Of a stretch of 64,000 bases of DNA, positions 35,801 through 46,542 are shown piece by piece. The notes under the pieces were generated by a model. That model saw nothing but the letters and a program-made list of their open reading frames with translations. It did no database searches and was not told where the DNA came from. The stretch's first letter is position 1. Each line of letters opens with the position of its first letter. A program made the translations under genes and the position numbers. The stretch comes from Carex sylvatica (Eukaryota; Streptophyta; Magnoliopsida; Poales; Cyperaceae), in assembly GCA_964058845.1 (NCBI GenBank), contig CAXKVR010000154.1, forward strand, positions 1 to 64,000, read 5' to 3'.

Positions 35801-36880
35801 TCTGATTCTTTCGTTTTCTTGTAGTTGCAATGGTGCGATAAAAAGAGGTATTACGGTCACCCTCTAAATACCAGTTCAATCTAGAATTTTGCTTCCAGTA
35901 GTCTTCGACTTCTAACTCTGCCTTGTTATATTCTCTCAGTAGTTCGGCCTCATATCCTGCGTTCTGCAAACTTGGGTGTAATGCTTGATGGATCAGGATT
36001 CTTTCTTTGAGGATCCGAATTTTACTTTGCGGGCTCGGTTGTGATCTCGCCCAGGTCTGGATACCTTGTCTCATTACCTCCATCTTCTCCTCCAAGGAAA
36101 GTCCATTTGAAATGGGCCAATTCTGGTTGCAGGCCGAGTGGAAGGTGTGAGAGTGGAACCACCAGTTTTCAACTTTGAAGGTTCTGTTTCTTTGTGGTTT
36201 GTTCTTGGTGCTGAGCAATAGTGGTGTGTGATCACTATTAATGCGCGGAAGATGATTAACTTGTGCTTGTGGATAAAGTTGGCTCCATTGTGGCGTAACC
36301 AGTACTCTATCTAGTCTGATAAATATCGGATTAGAGGCGTGCTGTATATGCGGGTCCCTTGAAACCCAAATCCATTAGGCTTGCTTCAAAAATAAAATCT
36401 CTGAAAGCCTTAGTATTTGAGTTTTCTTTCGAACTTCCTCCCCATTTTTTCTCCCCTCCCGTATTGGAATTAAAATCTCCAATAACGCACACTTTGGGTT
36501 CCATTCTTATAATTGCCTTTATTTGTTCCCATAACTCTGGATTTCGTGTGTGTGAGGGATCACCATATACCCCTATTAAAGACCACCGAGTACCATCAGG
36601 TTGTATAATCATGGCATGGATTATGAATCTTGACTTGAAAATGATCTATAGATTGATGTTGTTGTCCCATAGTAACCATAAACCTCCGGATCGTCCCTGG
36701 GCCAGTACGAAGGTATAGTTTGGTAGGGGCAAGTGAGGTAAATAGCTCTTAGATTTAATTTCAGAACTCTGTCTCGGATACGAAGGCTATGGAAGCCCTC
36801 GTAGACCGAAGGAGGTCACCCATGAATTGTTGTTTCCGTGTCCCTCCGGATCCACGGCAATTCCAACCTACAATATTCAT
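32848..36880 (-). pseudogene. LINE ORF2: endonuclease-RT-zf-RVT-RNase H, broken
   Basis: It starts with ATG at 36880, overlapping the ORF1 stop as ATGA. The N terminus (MNIVGWNCRGSGG) and VYGDPSHTRN, GDFNSNTGG and SDHTPLLL belong to the AP-type endonuclease but fall in three frames, so at least two frameshifts exist (one near 36345). The RT part (35505-33913) has ADINKAFD and HVFYADDVMVMG (YADD catalytic motif, residues 93-96 of the frame starting at 35166). Two TGA stops (near 35171 and 33915) sit where Trp is expected. The zf-RVT motif is CTRCDEENESLNHLIFFC. The RNase H-like domain starts LVDASWEVSKNAGWGATW and has the Glu in DATQGEAKAI, but Tyr replaces the third acidic residue (VTYCKVLVQ). 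Function of an intact protein: target nicking and reverse transcription. Confidence 0.93.
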
Positions 36881-39567
36881 CGTGTCGGCGGAGGCGCCGA
36901 TGACATGGCCTCCACCGTTCTCTTCTTCTTGCCAGGTACATCTGTTGTTCCTGACAGGGTGTTGCTTAGATTCTGTAAATCGTGTCCCCCTCTCTTAGAT
37001 CCATTTCTATTATGGTCCGTTTGCTCCAACCTTCTGACCTGATTACGGACTTGTGTTTGATATGTGTGGAGGTTATTTTCTTGACCCAGATTTAAATCCG
37101 GCCTTTCATTCATCCGCGGGCTTTGGGCGGACATATTGGGCGGTTCAGAAAAAGAAAGGCCCAGTGTGTTGGGTTCGGGGCCTGCTGGGGGAATTGGGTT
37201 ATGTTGTGAATGATTTTGTGACCTCTGGTTATTGAGTGTTGGGCTGCTTGTATGAATTGGAATCAAGGCCGAATCAATTAGCCATGGTGCCACTCTTCTC
37301 TTGGTGAGGTTTTGGTACTGTGGTTGATCATGGAATCGTGGGTCTTGTACTAAACTTCCTAACCTAACCTTGTCTGGGTAGTTGGATATGTCATGGTCAA
37401 TACAGGTACAGAAGGCACACAGTTTGTTTAGTCTTTCATAGACTATGAAAATGGTGAAAACCCCAAAGAAGGGATGTGTAAATTGCACTGAGTCTTTGAG
37501 TTTGTGGTCAATGGGGATCTGAATTTTTAGCATGCTAAAACGAGTACCTGATCTGTATGCTTCAACCATTTCAGAGATGGGAGTGCCCAATTGTTGGGCT
37601 AGCATGAGAAGTCCTTCAGTGACCGCATGAGTTGGGATCTTGTGCCATTGTGTCCATATCTGCATGACATCGACCGTCAGGTTTTTGAAATCTTCGGGTC
37701 CCGTTAGCTTCCGGAGAGCTACCACATCGCCTCTATAACTCCAGATGCCTCGGTTTAGCACTTTGTTCATCTCATTCTCGTTAATGAACTGTACTAAAAA
37801 CATATTTCTTGCCAGGTTGGTAAAGTCTGTATCTGGGTGTGTTATCCAAGCCTTCCTCATAAATGAGGAGAAATTTGAGTCAATGACTCCTCTATCACTG
37901 ACAATTTTGACCAAGAGACAGACCTCTCAATGCTTAGTTGTGATCCCACTAACTGGTAGTGCTACTGGACCATTTGACGAAGACCTAGGGCAAAGTTGCG
38001 CAAACTGAGCAAGGAAATCTTCATCATTCATCATTTTTCTGTTTGGAGGAGTAATGGTAGAAAGATATGGTTTGTTGTGGGAGTCTTGAATGGATATGTG
38101 GTTTTCTTTGTAGACTGGGAGTTTAGGTGGGCTGTTGTGTTCATTAATGGGCTGCAGTTTGTATTTATTTTGGGCCCCTAGCGCCGCTTGTCTTCCAATG
38201 TTAACCTGCATGTGTATCTTTTTTTTCTGGTCCTGTAGCAAGGTAATGTGGGTCCCCTGCCTGTCCATTATGAGAACTTGATCGACACTCAAGCCTCTTT
38301 TTTGCAAGTCAGGAGGAGCAGTACCGAGGTAACCCTTCTTTGCATCAGCCTCATTAATTGCATTATCTCTCTTGCGAGCCTTTTCTCGCGTGATGGGATC
38401 CAGTTGGTACTGTTTTGGCGCTGTAGGTATGGTCTTTCCTTGCTTTTCTGTCCTTAATACAGTATACCATCCTTTTCCAATACTGTTTTGGCATTCCAGT
38501 TGGGGTGTTACTGCATAGTGAGAGAGTGTGATATCACCTATTTGAAATGATGTTTGTATCCGAGACAGTATAGTAATAGCGCCAACCTGCACTATGCTTT
38601 TTGTTTCATTGTTGGTGAAAGGGAACCAGTTGCCTTTTTGAGATTTGTTTGCTAGATTTTCTGTAGCCGGCTCTTCTTGTAGCTGTGTAGTAAAAGGTGT
38701 GGTTCCTTCTTCTTCTCCTTTGACCTTTATACCATTGTCAAGTTGAGCTTCTGAGTCAGAAAAATCTGAGAATGGATAAGGAGGTGATTCTGGTGGGCTA
38801 GACGGTTCAGCTGAGCTCATGTAGCGATGGTATTTGTCGTGTGCCGCTATCAACGAAACTCTATAGAAATTAGCGGTGCCTTCGGTCAGAGAAATTAGTG
38901 ATCTTTTTTCATTGGTGTTAAGTTTGGCCTCATCTGGTGTCCAATGATTGTATTCCCACCCCGCAATATGGATGTACATTTTCTTCCATTTGTTACCGAA
39001 TGGCAGGGTCGTAGCCGGTGGAATTCACCGAGGGTCTATGCATGTTATCTCAAGAGCTAATCTGGATCTATCACCTCGGTGGATAAATTCCTCATCGACA
39101 TGTCTGGCCCCTCCAAAGCCGGCACATGCATCTTGCATGAAACTCTCGTGCCAAAAATCTAGAGGGAAGTTTGTGATGTGTAACTTAACTCGGTAGGTTT
39201 GTGATTGCCTGCTGGCATCCTCATCGATGTCGAAGTAGCGGAAAGACCATTCTTGAGATGCACCCCAGTCATTCCCTGCATTTATGACTAACTCATGTGA
39301 TAGCCCAATTGGTAGCTGAAAAAGAAATATACCCTTAGAGTATTTGAGCGGTGCATATTACATGTAAGAACCCCCGTATGTACTATATAAGTAGAATTGT
39401 ACATCTCCAGGTACGCCCCCTCCGTTTTGGTTGCTTCCTTGGGCAACAACAAGGACTGATCGCTTGAGACCATCATATAGATCCCGGTGTATCGCATTAC
39501 GGCGCAGGTAGGTAACTCCCTCACCAACCGGTCGGGTGAGCAATGGGAACGGATCTGATATTGGCAT
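36877..39567 (-). pseudogene. LINE ORF1: DUF4283 and CCHC protein, three nonsense codons
   Basis: One continuous frame of 896 codons (39567 to 36877) is interrupted by TAA at 39358-39360, TGA at 39025-39027 and TGA at 37927-37929 and has no frameshift. The N-terminal third contains an RRM-like segment (VKLHITNFPLDFWHESF, then KMYIHIAGWEYNHW). The middle is polar and acidic. The C-terminal part has DUF4283 (ARNMFLVQFINENEMNKVL, GIWSYRGDVVALRKL) and a degenerate zinc knuckle (LCAFCTCIDHDISNYPDK, last Cys replaced by Tyr). Such proteins bind LINE RNA. The length is large for a plant LINE ORF1. About 655 bases of it (38341-38997) recur at 57839-58493. Confidence 0.9.
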
Positions 39568-40147
39568 GGTACTCAGGTTTTGTGTTGTTTTGTGGGATGA
39601 ATTGTTAGTACTGTGATAGAGAGACTGGTTGGTGTGGTGTATACTCTGTTTTCCAATGCTTGCTTGGTTTTCTGGTTTCTGGTTTCTTTGGGTGTAGTGG
39701 TTGAAGGAAGAGAGAGAGAGTATTGTTTGTATGGCCAGGGTTAGTAGTGAAGTAAATGTCTATGAAGTATGTATAGTCTCTTCAAGAACTTGCATTAAAG
39801 GAAGAAGGGTTTTTGTAAGGTACTGTTGTCGTAAAAAACAGTGTTTGAAGATTCCTAAACAGATATACTGTTGTTTCAAGGGAGAAAAGTTATAAGAAGG
39901 GTTTTTGGGATGGTGGTGGTTATGATTATAGAGTCGTAACACTCAGACTCCTGTCGGAACTATCGCCATTAGTACGGCCCTCTCAGTACCTAAGAGCATC
40001 ACTTTGGTTTTCGTCCCTTCATTTCAAGTACTCTCCCATCCAATTGTTGCGAAGCCTGGAACTGTTGTGCCAAACCAATTGGATTCTAATTTGCACCTGA
40101 GGTCCGCTTGGTTTGTGCCCCAACCTATGCGAATCTGACAATACCTC

Positions 40148-40340
40148 TTGTTTAATTGAAAATTTAATGTGTAAATAAATTGATGCGCCTTTAGGTACTA
40201 GTAAACGGTGGGCCTAATCTCTCTTTCTCCCAGGAGCTGATTTTAGGAACCACTTCACACTCTCTTTAAATCAGAACTTTGGACATGCACAACATCAACT
40301 GTCATGTGCCGCTGCAAAACAAGGGATGTTTGTTGTTATA
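40148..40340 (+). pseudogene. Relic of mL45 intron 11 and last exon
   Basis: It matches mL45 intron 11 (GAAAATTTAATGTGTAAATA, as at 7228), then jumps to CTTTAGGTACT and a diverged last exon with CTCTCTTTC and CCCAGGAGCTGA. It then matches the mL45 3' flank (CTCTTTAA, ATGCACAACATCA, GCAAAACAAG). The frame is broken. Introns are kept, so it arose by DNA duplication. A block at 40366-40440 (GGCAGAAATTGTGTTTGGCG) also occurs at 20626, 56526 and 59060. Confidence 0.85.
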
Positions 40341-40440
40341 TGTTTGTAAATCTTTTCATTTTGTTTGGCAGAAATTGTGTTTGGCGTATGCCACATGAAA
40401 TTTTCCGATCAAAATAAACAAGGAAACAAAAGTAGAATAA

Positions 40441-41982
40441 CAATCAGCATTACCTATGGCGTCTAATAACGCACCATTTAATGACAATGACAAATAAAAT
40501 CGATAGATCACAAAATATTTAATGACAATAACAAATAAATATTCAGCAAACATATAAATATGAAGTCTAATCACACACTGAATAACTCAGGTCAAGCAGT
40601 TAAATATCTCTAGCAACAGCATCTAGTCCACTGGATGAAGAGGTAATTGCCTCCTGGAACATTGGGAAAGAAAAATAGATCATAAAAGTAGAAATTGCAT
40701 TCATGCCCTCTGGCGGTATATTTCACCATATAAATTAAATAGACCTTTAAAATATTGAAAAGATTGCATCACCTACAATACATCACCAAAGTTTCACCAT
40801 GTACTTTCAGTTCCTCTGTCCAGTTAATAAAAAATGCATGCAGTTATACAAAATCCCTACAAGCAATAAACACCACCTAAGACTTAATTTCTGGTGGCAA
40901 CAGATCGAGACAAAGATTCTACTGGCAAACTAGCAAGGGAAAATTATTAAGAATTGTATCTGGGGAGACAGATAGTAGACAATGGCAAAGCTTGAAATGG
41001 TATAGAAAGGTCGACATTTTTCTTTTCTGAAATGTACAAATATAACAACCACATTAAGAACGTAAATTTAGTTGTTATGTTAGGAGTCTCGAACTAACTA
41101 TACCACTTTGAGTGATGCCATGGAAGAAATTAAATTAGCCTCTGTTAATCAAAATACCTAAATTACCCATGTAATCTATGTAGCTTATAGACAGGTATAT
41201 GACATCAGTTAGACTAAGGTAGCATGCATACTAAAAAGGGACCACCATTGTCATCCTTGCCATTTTGCTACGTAACCCGTAAACGAATGAAAGGACCAAC
41301 AAACATATTGATCTGATCGTGACCATAAATAGCAATTACCACACAGCTACTGCCATGAACTCAATTTCATTTAAATAGCCCTAAACCAGAGATCAACAAG
41401 CAAGAACAAATTATATTTTTGTTGGACGAGGCAAGGCAACAAGAATATACTAAGAGCGCAAGCACTCAAGCAATGCAAGGGAATGGTGGGAAGTTAGGCG
41501 AATCAGGTATCAGTTTAATAGGCATAATTTAGAATGTCTAGGAAATATAAGCCAAGAAGTCGAAGAGCAATGAGTAAATTGTTTTTTTTTTTTTTAATCT
41601 GACAGGCTCAAGTATTGGACCACTACTGTACAATACATGCATAATAGAGGTCGAATAATCTAAAAGGGTATACTGATTGTGTGTTTAGCACGTGAACTCG
41701 TGAAGTGGTTAGTTATTCGCTTTAATGCAACAACTAAGTGTATTAAGATGAAGTAAGGTGGAGTAAGTTAAAGTACCTCCATAAGTGAAGAACACCAAAT
41801 TCCTTTATTTTGACATTTTTACCCTCACAAATTCACTTATATTACATGAGAACATTTTTGTCATTTTATTCAATACACCTTCCCTGACTTCACTACTACC
41901 AAACACAAAGGGGGTGTTTGGTGGCAGAATAAGCTTAGGCCGGCCTAAGTTCTTTTTGTTTGGATGGAGCTTAACTTGGATT
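40441..41982. other. Intergenic DNA
   Basis: No gene recognised; mostly AT-rich with short frames. A possible MITE end (GGGTGTTTGGTGGCAGAATA near 41912) precedes the SINE insertion. Confidence 0.35.
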
Positions 41983-42025
41983 TCCAAACTTGTTTGGGAC
42001 TAAAGGCTTGGTTGTTGTTGTTGTT
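41983..42025 (+). mobile_element. Truncated Au-SINE-like 3' end with 17-bp TSD
   Basis: A 43-bp insert ends in TTGGGACTAAAGGCTTGG... and (GTT)n, very like the 3' end of the plant Au SINE family (GGGACTAAGGCTTTGTTGTT). It is flanked by perfect 17-bp repeats GGAGCTTAACTTGGATT at 41966-41982 and 42026-42042. It is too short to contain the Pol III promoter. Confidence 0.85.
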
Positions 42026-42329
42026 GGAGCTTAACTTGGATTAGGTCAGCCTAAACTTATTCCAACTGTCCGATTCGGGGCAAAAGAGTAGAGGAGTGAG
42101 CAGCGGGAGGCAAAGGTGTGGGCAGATGCGAGGATGGGGGTGTGCGACGTGGGCAGATTGCGCGGGGTGGGGCCAGATCGCAGGTTAGCGCGGGGTGGGG
42201 CTGGGTGTGCTGTGTGAGCGGCGGGTGTAGTAATGAGTTGAATACAAATCAGACATATAATGGCCAATTGAAGTTTAATAGCTTGAAGTTCAGTACAAAT
42301 AATGAGAAGAGGGAGAGAGAAATTTGAGA

Positions 42330-42460
42330 CTTGGCAGCCGCTATCAAGGTTTCTAAACGGACAGAGACAGAGAGAGAGTTCTTGGCAGCTGCTGCCAAGA
42401 ATTCAAAACAGATAGAGCCCTTCTTGGCAGCCACTGCCAAGTTTTAGAGAGAGAGAGACA
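42330..42460. repeat. Three ~50-bp tandem units with TTGGCAG..TGCCAAG palindromes
   Basis: CTTGGCAGC is repeated at about 42332, 42382 and 42424, each copy followed by an inverse CAAG (best seen in TTGGCAGCTGCTGCCAAG) and separated by GA-rich linkers. No function can be assigned. Confidence 0.6.
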
Positions 42461-43551
42461 GAGACAGAGAGATACCTTGATGGAAGAAAAGCGAACTCTC
42501 GACCTTTGGGTAGCCAACAGTCCTAGGACTTCTTCCTAGCCAACTGTGCTACCTCCCCTTTCTCAACAATATCATTATAATATCAATAACAAAACTATGT
42601 GTAAATTCTAACCACACGTGTTCAGGACATGATTTAGGAGAACACATCTGAAGATACAAAAAACTGGGTGCATGTGTTCAGAAAAACTTGTGGACAAATG
42701 TGTTAAATTCAACACTTAGTTTTTATTCTTTTAGCAAAACATCGTTATTTTTACTAAACCTAGGGCAGAATTAAAAAAGTTTAAACAATTATGCATAACA
42801 CTTATTTAGATGGATATAAATACTGATAATATGCGGACATAAACATAGAATAAAATAGATAGTACCTTCTCTGTTTTCAGCCCTACAAAGAAGGCATTAA
42901 CAAGATATACTAAAATTGACTGTACTTCTTTCGGAGATCCCACACTTCGGTACCAGGAGATAACCATCTTTTTGGAAAATCCAAGAACTCATGATACATC
43001 ACTCCAGTAGCCCTGCAATTCAAAAAGAAATTTAAAAATTTAACCAGAGAACTTCTCTTTCCAAAACAATAGACTATAACAAACTATAAATATCATGTCA
43101 CGCATAGATATTGTAAGCATTCTGGTTATATTTATCAAAATCGGTGGTATGTGTTTTTAAAAAATATATTTAAATGGAAATTAATGTAGTATAGTTTCCC
43201 GAAATAGCTACTGCTATTCACCATGCTCTTTTTAGGACAGCTGCCATGGACTGCAAAACTGCTATTTGAACCTCGTGCACAACAATAATATAATTTTAGT
43301 TTTTAGTTTTTACAGAAGTACACTAATAAAACATGATCAGTTTCCTTGGGAATGCACATGGAACAATAAAATGCAGAATAAAAAATTAGGTATAAGCTTG
43401 TTTAAAATTTCAGGTTCTTTATTATATAGCACAAATAATTGTTTTACTGTCTTTAAGGTACATATAAAATTAAGTTAAATATCCGAGGCGCAGTGCAAAT
43501 GCTATCTAATTCATTCTAGATCACACCGATGTGGAGTTTATTAGCCAGTAT
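42461..43551. other. Intergenic DNA
   Basis: No gene recognised. About 42705-42810 corresponds to 9755-9880 (old duplication). Confidence 0.35.
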
Positions 43552-43692
43552 GGAAAAATTAATCACATGATTGAGTTGGATTATTTTGGTAGTTTCAAGG
43601 TTGCTCTCTTTAAGGGTGACTTAGTTGAAGTACACAATGCCAGAGGAATAAAGAGTGAAATGGGAGTTCCTTCAGTCAATTTTCACCATTAA
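43552..43692 (+). pseudogene. CACTA (En/Spm) relic: DUF4216-like fragment
   Basis: A 46-codon stretch encodes IELDYFGSFKVALFKGDLVE followed by VHNARGIKSEMGVPSVNF and a stop. This fits the DUF4216 signature (IELDYxGxxKVVLFKCDW, then GIK and LVNF) found in plant CACTA-element proteins. The frame upstream has stops. No CACTA termini were found nearby, so it is an isolated relic. Confidence 0.75.
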
Positions 43693-44814
43693 TTCACACT
43701 GAAGCCAAAATGCTCTTTTTCTTCATGTAAATCATTTGCAAAATATTTACTTTTTTTAATTTTGAAAAGACTGGCTTCAGTGTATGTTGTGGCTCAAAAC
43801 AAAGAGGAATGAAAAAATAACAGAACAGACATTCTTATATTCCGATAACTATTTGTAGTGCAGGATAAAAATCCTGAGCTGGGGACTTGTATATATTATC
43901 CCAAAACTTTAATAAATTCTCCATTAACCTAACAACGACCTGTCTTCTCATTCTAAGACTTTGGTTTGAGCTTAATAATTAATCAATGTTTTTACTGGTG
44001 AGGTTCAGAAAGTTACTTAAGTTCGTCAGGAAGAGAGTTGAGGACTGCCCTGATGTTAGAGGGGAAACAGGAGGGTCAATAAACCAAATTCGTATCCAGT
44101 AGGGTACCGCACAAGTGAATCTTTTAGAATGATTCCCTAATTGGTGGATCCGGACCGTTCTTTTAACTTTGCATGAAACTCAAAGCACAAAGGGGCACTA
44201 GCCTGAATCTCAAAGCAGCTGAGAGTAAATCTCAAACAATAAAGTAGTGGGCCCCACCGTGGATTACTACAGAGGATACTGGTCCCAATAAACCATCATA
44301 TCAAAGGCAGCCTCAGCTCGACAGACAAGAGGAACAACAGGAAGAAGAACACAGGGACCAAAAAGTGCATCAGGTGGGGAATGGAAATGCGCCTGTTATA
44401 TACGTCATATCGTGAGGAACCGCATCAGGAGGAGAAAGAGAATGACACAGATAAAAGAGAAGGAAAAGGGCATCTATTAGAAAAAAAATAACCTTCTAAT
44501 GTTTTCTGTAATTTAGGATATTTCAAGTATATTTTCACATAAGGTGGAAGAATCACTAAAAACATTATACTTTAACACCAAAAAGAAAGAAAGAAAATAT
44601 TATTGTTGGATGGAGCCTCCCAGACCTTATTTTAATTATTGATAGTAATTTGTAAATACCGATTGGTTAAGCGTCTTACCATAACATTTTTTAATGGAAT
44701 TCTAAAATGGCACATCATTGACTCAATATGGAATGTGAATAATCATTAGTTCAACTGATAATATGAAAACATAAAAGAAACCTTGCAAAATACAGAAAAC
44801 AATGAACTTGGCTT
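43693..44814. other. Intergenic DNA, 3' flank of F-box gene
   Basis: No gene recognised. It includes the likely 3' untranslated region of the minus-strand F-box gene in its right part. Confidence 0.4.
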
Positions 44815-45999
44815 TTACCAGATTGGTGTCGATCCATATGCTGCTAGATGATGAAAAAGGGTAAAGGGGCGGATTGAAGGACCAATCCGTTTCTGACCAT
44901 CGTGTAAAACAGTGCCTATTGCGATGGATTTGATTTGTCGATCATCAAGATTGTATTCAGCAATGGGATTTGCCAGTACTCCAGTCAAGAAGTAGATGGA
45001 ATTGCCTTTAATCGAAGGCAAGTCTTTGGAAGAGAGAACAAGGTTTCGTCCCCTGAAGCCGACTAAGAGAGCTAGGTCTCCAATATTATCGATCAAAATA
45101 AGCTGATTAGCCTCCAAATTGACCCTGAAAATATTGAATTTGTAATCTGTATGTTCAATGGGCTTCTTATCACCCCAATTCTTATGGATCAAAAAGATAT
45201 CAGAGTTATATTCCAGAAGATAGTAAGTATTATTAAGGCCACCACCATCCGGGATCTTTTCAGTAATCCGAAGTTTGACAGACTTGAGGTCTGGCTCAAA
45301 TATATGTATCCCAATTTGATAATCCGTAAAGTACCACTGGTCGTTGAAAAACAAGAAGCTGTTAGGAAAGTGTTTGAAGGTAATAGATTCCCAACTTAGG
45401 TCTCCTGGTTTAGCAAAGTAGACAGCTTGCCAAAATAGGGAGAAGAGCACGGCAGTGGGGCAATCACCGCCAGAGATTGAAATATTAAAACTTTTAATCA
45501 TTGCAAGAATCTCCAATTTTGAAGAACTTGTCAATGTAGGCAAAGGTGGAAGATCAATTAGGTAGCGGGTGAAGGGGTTGAAGATCCGAACAATCCGGGT
45601 TGAATTATCGACCAGGATAAGAAGGCCGTCGGTGGCTGTGAAGATGGTATGAGAATCTAGCTCAGGAAGGCGGAGGAGGAGGGATCGGCCACTGCGGAGG
45701 TTGAAAAAGCGGCGGCGGTCGGCCATGTGGAGATTAGCATCGCCATCTGTGAGCATTAACCAGTGCCGAGGGCGGAAGCATGAGGCGAGACTCCGCGGGG
45801 AGGCAGTCCGCGATCGCCATCCCTTGCATACGGCGCGGAAGCTGATGTAGTCGACCACGTCATCTGCCAGGAGGCACTTGGCGATTGGTTCAGCGAGATC
45901 TAGGGGAAGACATCGGGAAACCTTCAGGCGCTTGGCGATTGGTTCGGCGATATCTAGGGGAAGATTTCGGGAAACCTTCGTAGCTTCAAAACCCTCCAT
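44815..45999 (-). CDS. F-box protein with KIB1-4 (DUF295) beta-propeller domain
   Basis: A single-exon 394-aa protein. An F-box at residues about 26-60 (LPLDLAEPIAKCLLADDVVD, then FRAVCKGWRS) would bind SKP1 in an SCF ubiquitin ligase. Residues about 70-370 match the KIB1-4/DUF295 domain, with FNLRSGRSLLLRLPELDSHT, RIFNPFTRYLIDLPPLP, GDLSWESI, and a late SIYFLTG box. Plant members of this family are numerous and mostly of unknown target. The N terminus carries a direct duplication: KVSRNLPLDIAEPIAKRL is followed by KVSRCLPLDLAEPIAKCL, encoded by a 54-bp tandem repeat (about 45875-45982), so the first helix of the F-box is doubled. The frame is intact. A foldback element lies about 540 bases upstream of the start codon. 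Confidence 0.9.
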   Translation of the reverse strand: MEGFEATKVSRNLPLDIAEPIAKRLKVSRCLPLDLAEPIAKCLLADDVVDYISFRAVCKGWRSRTASPRSLASCFRPRHWLMLTDGDANLHMADRRRFFNLRSGRSLLLRLPELDSHTIFTATDGLLILVDNSTRIVRIFNPFTRYLIDLPPLPTLTSSSKLEILAMIKSFNISISGGDCPTAVLFSLFWQAVYFAKPGDLSWESITFKHFPNSFLFFNDQWYFTDYQIGIHIFEPDLKSVKLRITEKIPDGGGLNNTYYLLEYNSDIFLIHKNWGDKKPIEHTDYKFNIFRVNLEANQLILIDNIGDLALLVGFRGRNLVLSSKDLPSIKGNSIYFLTGVLANPIAEYNLDDRQIKSIAIGTVLHDGQKRIGPSIRPFTLFHHLAAYGSTPIW

Positions 46000-46476
46000 T
46001 TGCTGGACTTATTCGGGTCTAATTAAAACGTTTCTTTGTACAATTGTACTTGTGTTCTTTTGTGATGTATATAGCCTCCAAAAACCTTGAAACTACATTA
46101 TTCCCCTCTAAAATTTATAATATCATATTTACCTCTCTTTCAAAAGCTCATAAATTTACTCTATTTATGGATTTTTCTATTAAAAGACTGAACATTCTCT
46201 TAAACATAATACTTAAAGGAAAGTGCTATTTTAAGCGCATAAATTTTAATTTTGAGTGCTAAGAGAATTATTTTAATTTTAATCCAATTTTACCTCTTAT
46301 TAAATACCTTCTTATTTTGCTTCTAATTAATTCCTGCTATTAATTAAGAAAGTTAATAAAATGAGTACTTCTCCTAATAGAAAACTAATGTATTTGGTAG
46401 GAATGACATGCTATGCGCTGCACTGATGTTTGTCTATGGTATCTTGGTTCTATTACAGTCTAAATACATTTTACCT

Positions 46477-46507
<31 letters not shown>

Positions 46508-46536
46508 ACACACACACATACACACACATATAGAGA
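46477..46536. repeat. (AC)n / (TA) microsatellite
   Basis: About 60 bases of CA repeats with occasional T, ending in TATAGAGAGA, directly adjoining foldback element E. Confidence 0.9.
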
Positions 46537-46542
46537 GAGAGA

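Larger units (their letters stand above)
32630..40031 (-). mobile_element. Full-length L1-type LINE, 7.4 kb, 17-bp TSD
   Basis: The 17-bp direct repeat TCTCCCATCCAATTGTT is at 32613-32629 and 40032-40048. On the minus strand the element starts at 40031, has a 5' UTR of about 460 bases, ORF1 (39567-36877), ORF2 (36880 to about 32848) and a 3' UTR ending in poly(A) (T run at 32630-32640). ORF2 has endonuclease, reverse transcriptase, zf-RVT and a C-terminal RNase H-like domain, the arrangement of the plant L1 lineage that acquired RNase H. Nonsense codons and frameshifts make it inactive. It has inserted between the candidate PIF-type element and the mL45 relic. Confidence 0.96.

Noticed and set aside
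32848..36880. Possible retrovirus-like pol
   Set aside because: YADD reverse transcriptase with AP endonuclease, zf-RVT, poly(A) and a 17-bp TSD identify a non-LTR element; no LTRs, protease or integrase.
37927..38979. A separate extra ORF upstream of LINE ORF1 (three-ORF LINE)
   Set aside because: The frame is the same as that of 36877-37914 and of 39358-39567, with single stops between. One long ORF1 with nonsense mutations is simpler.
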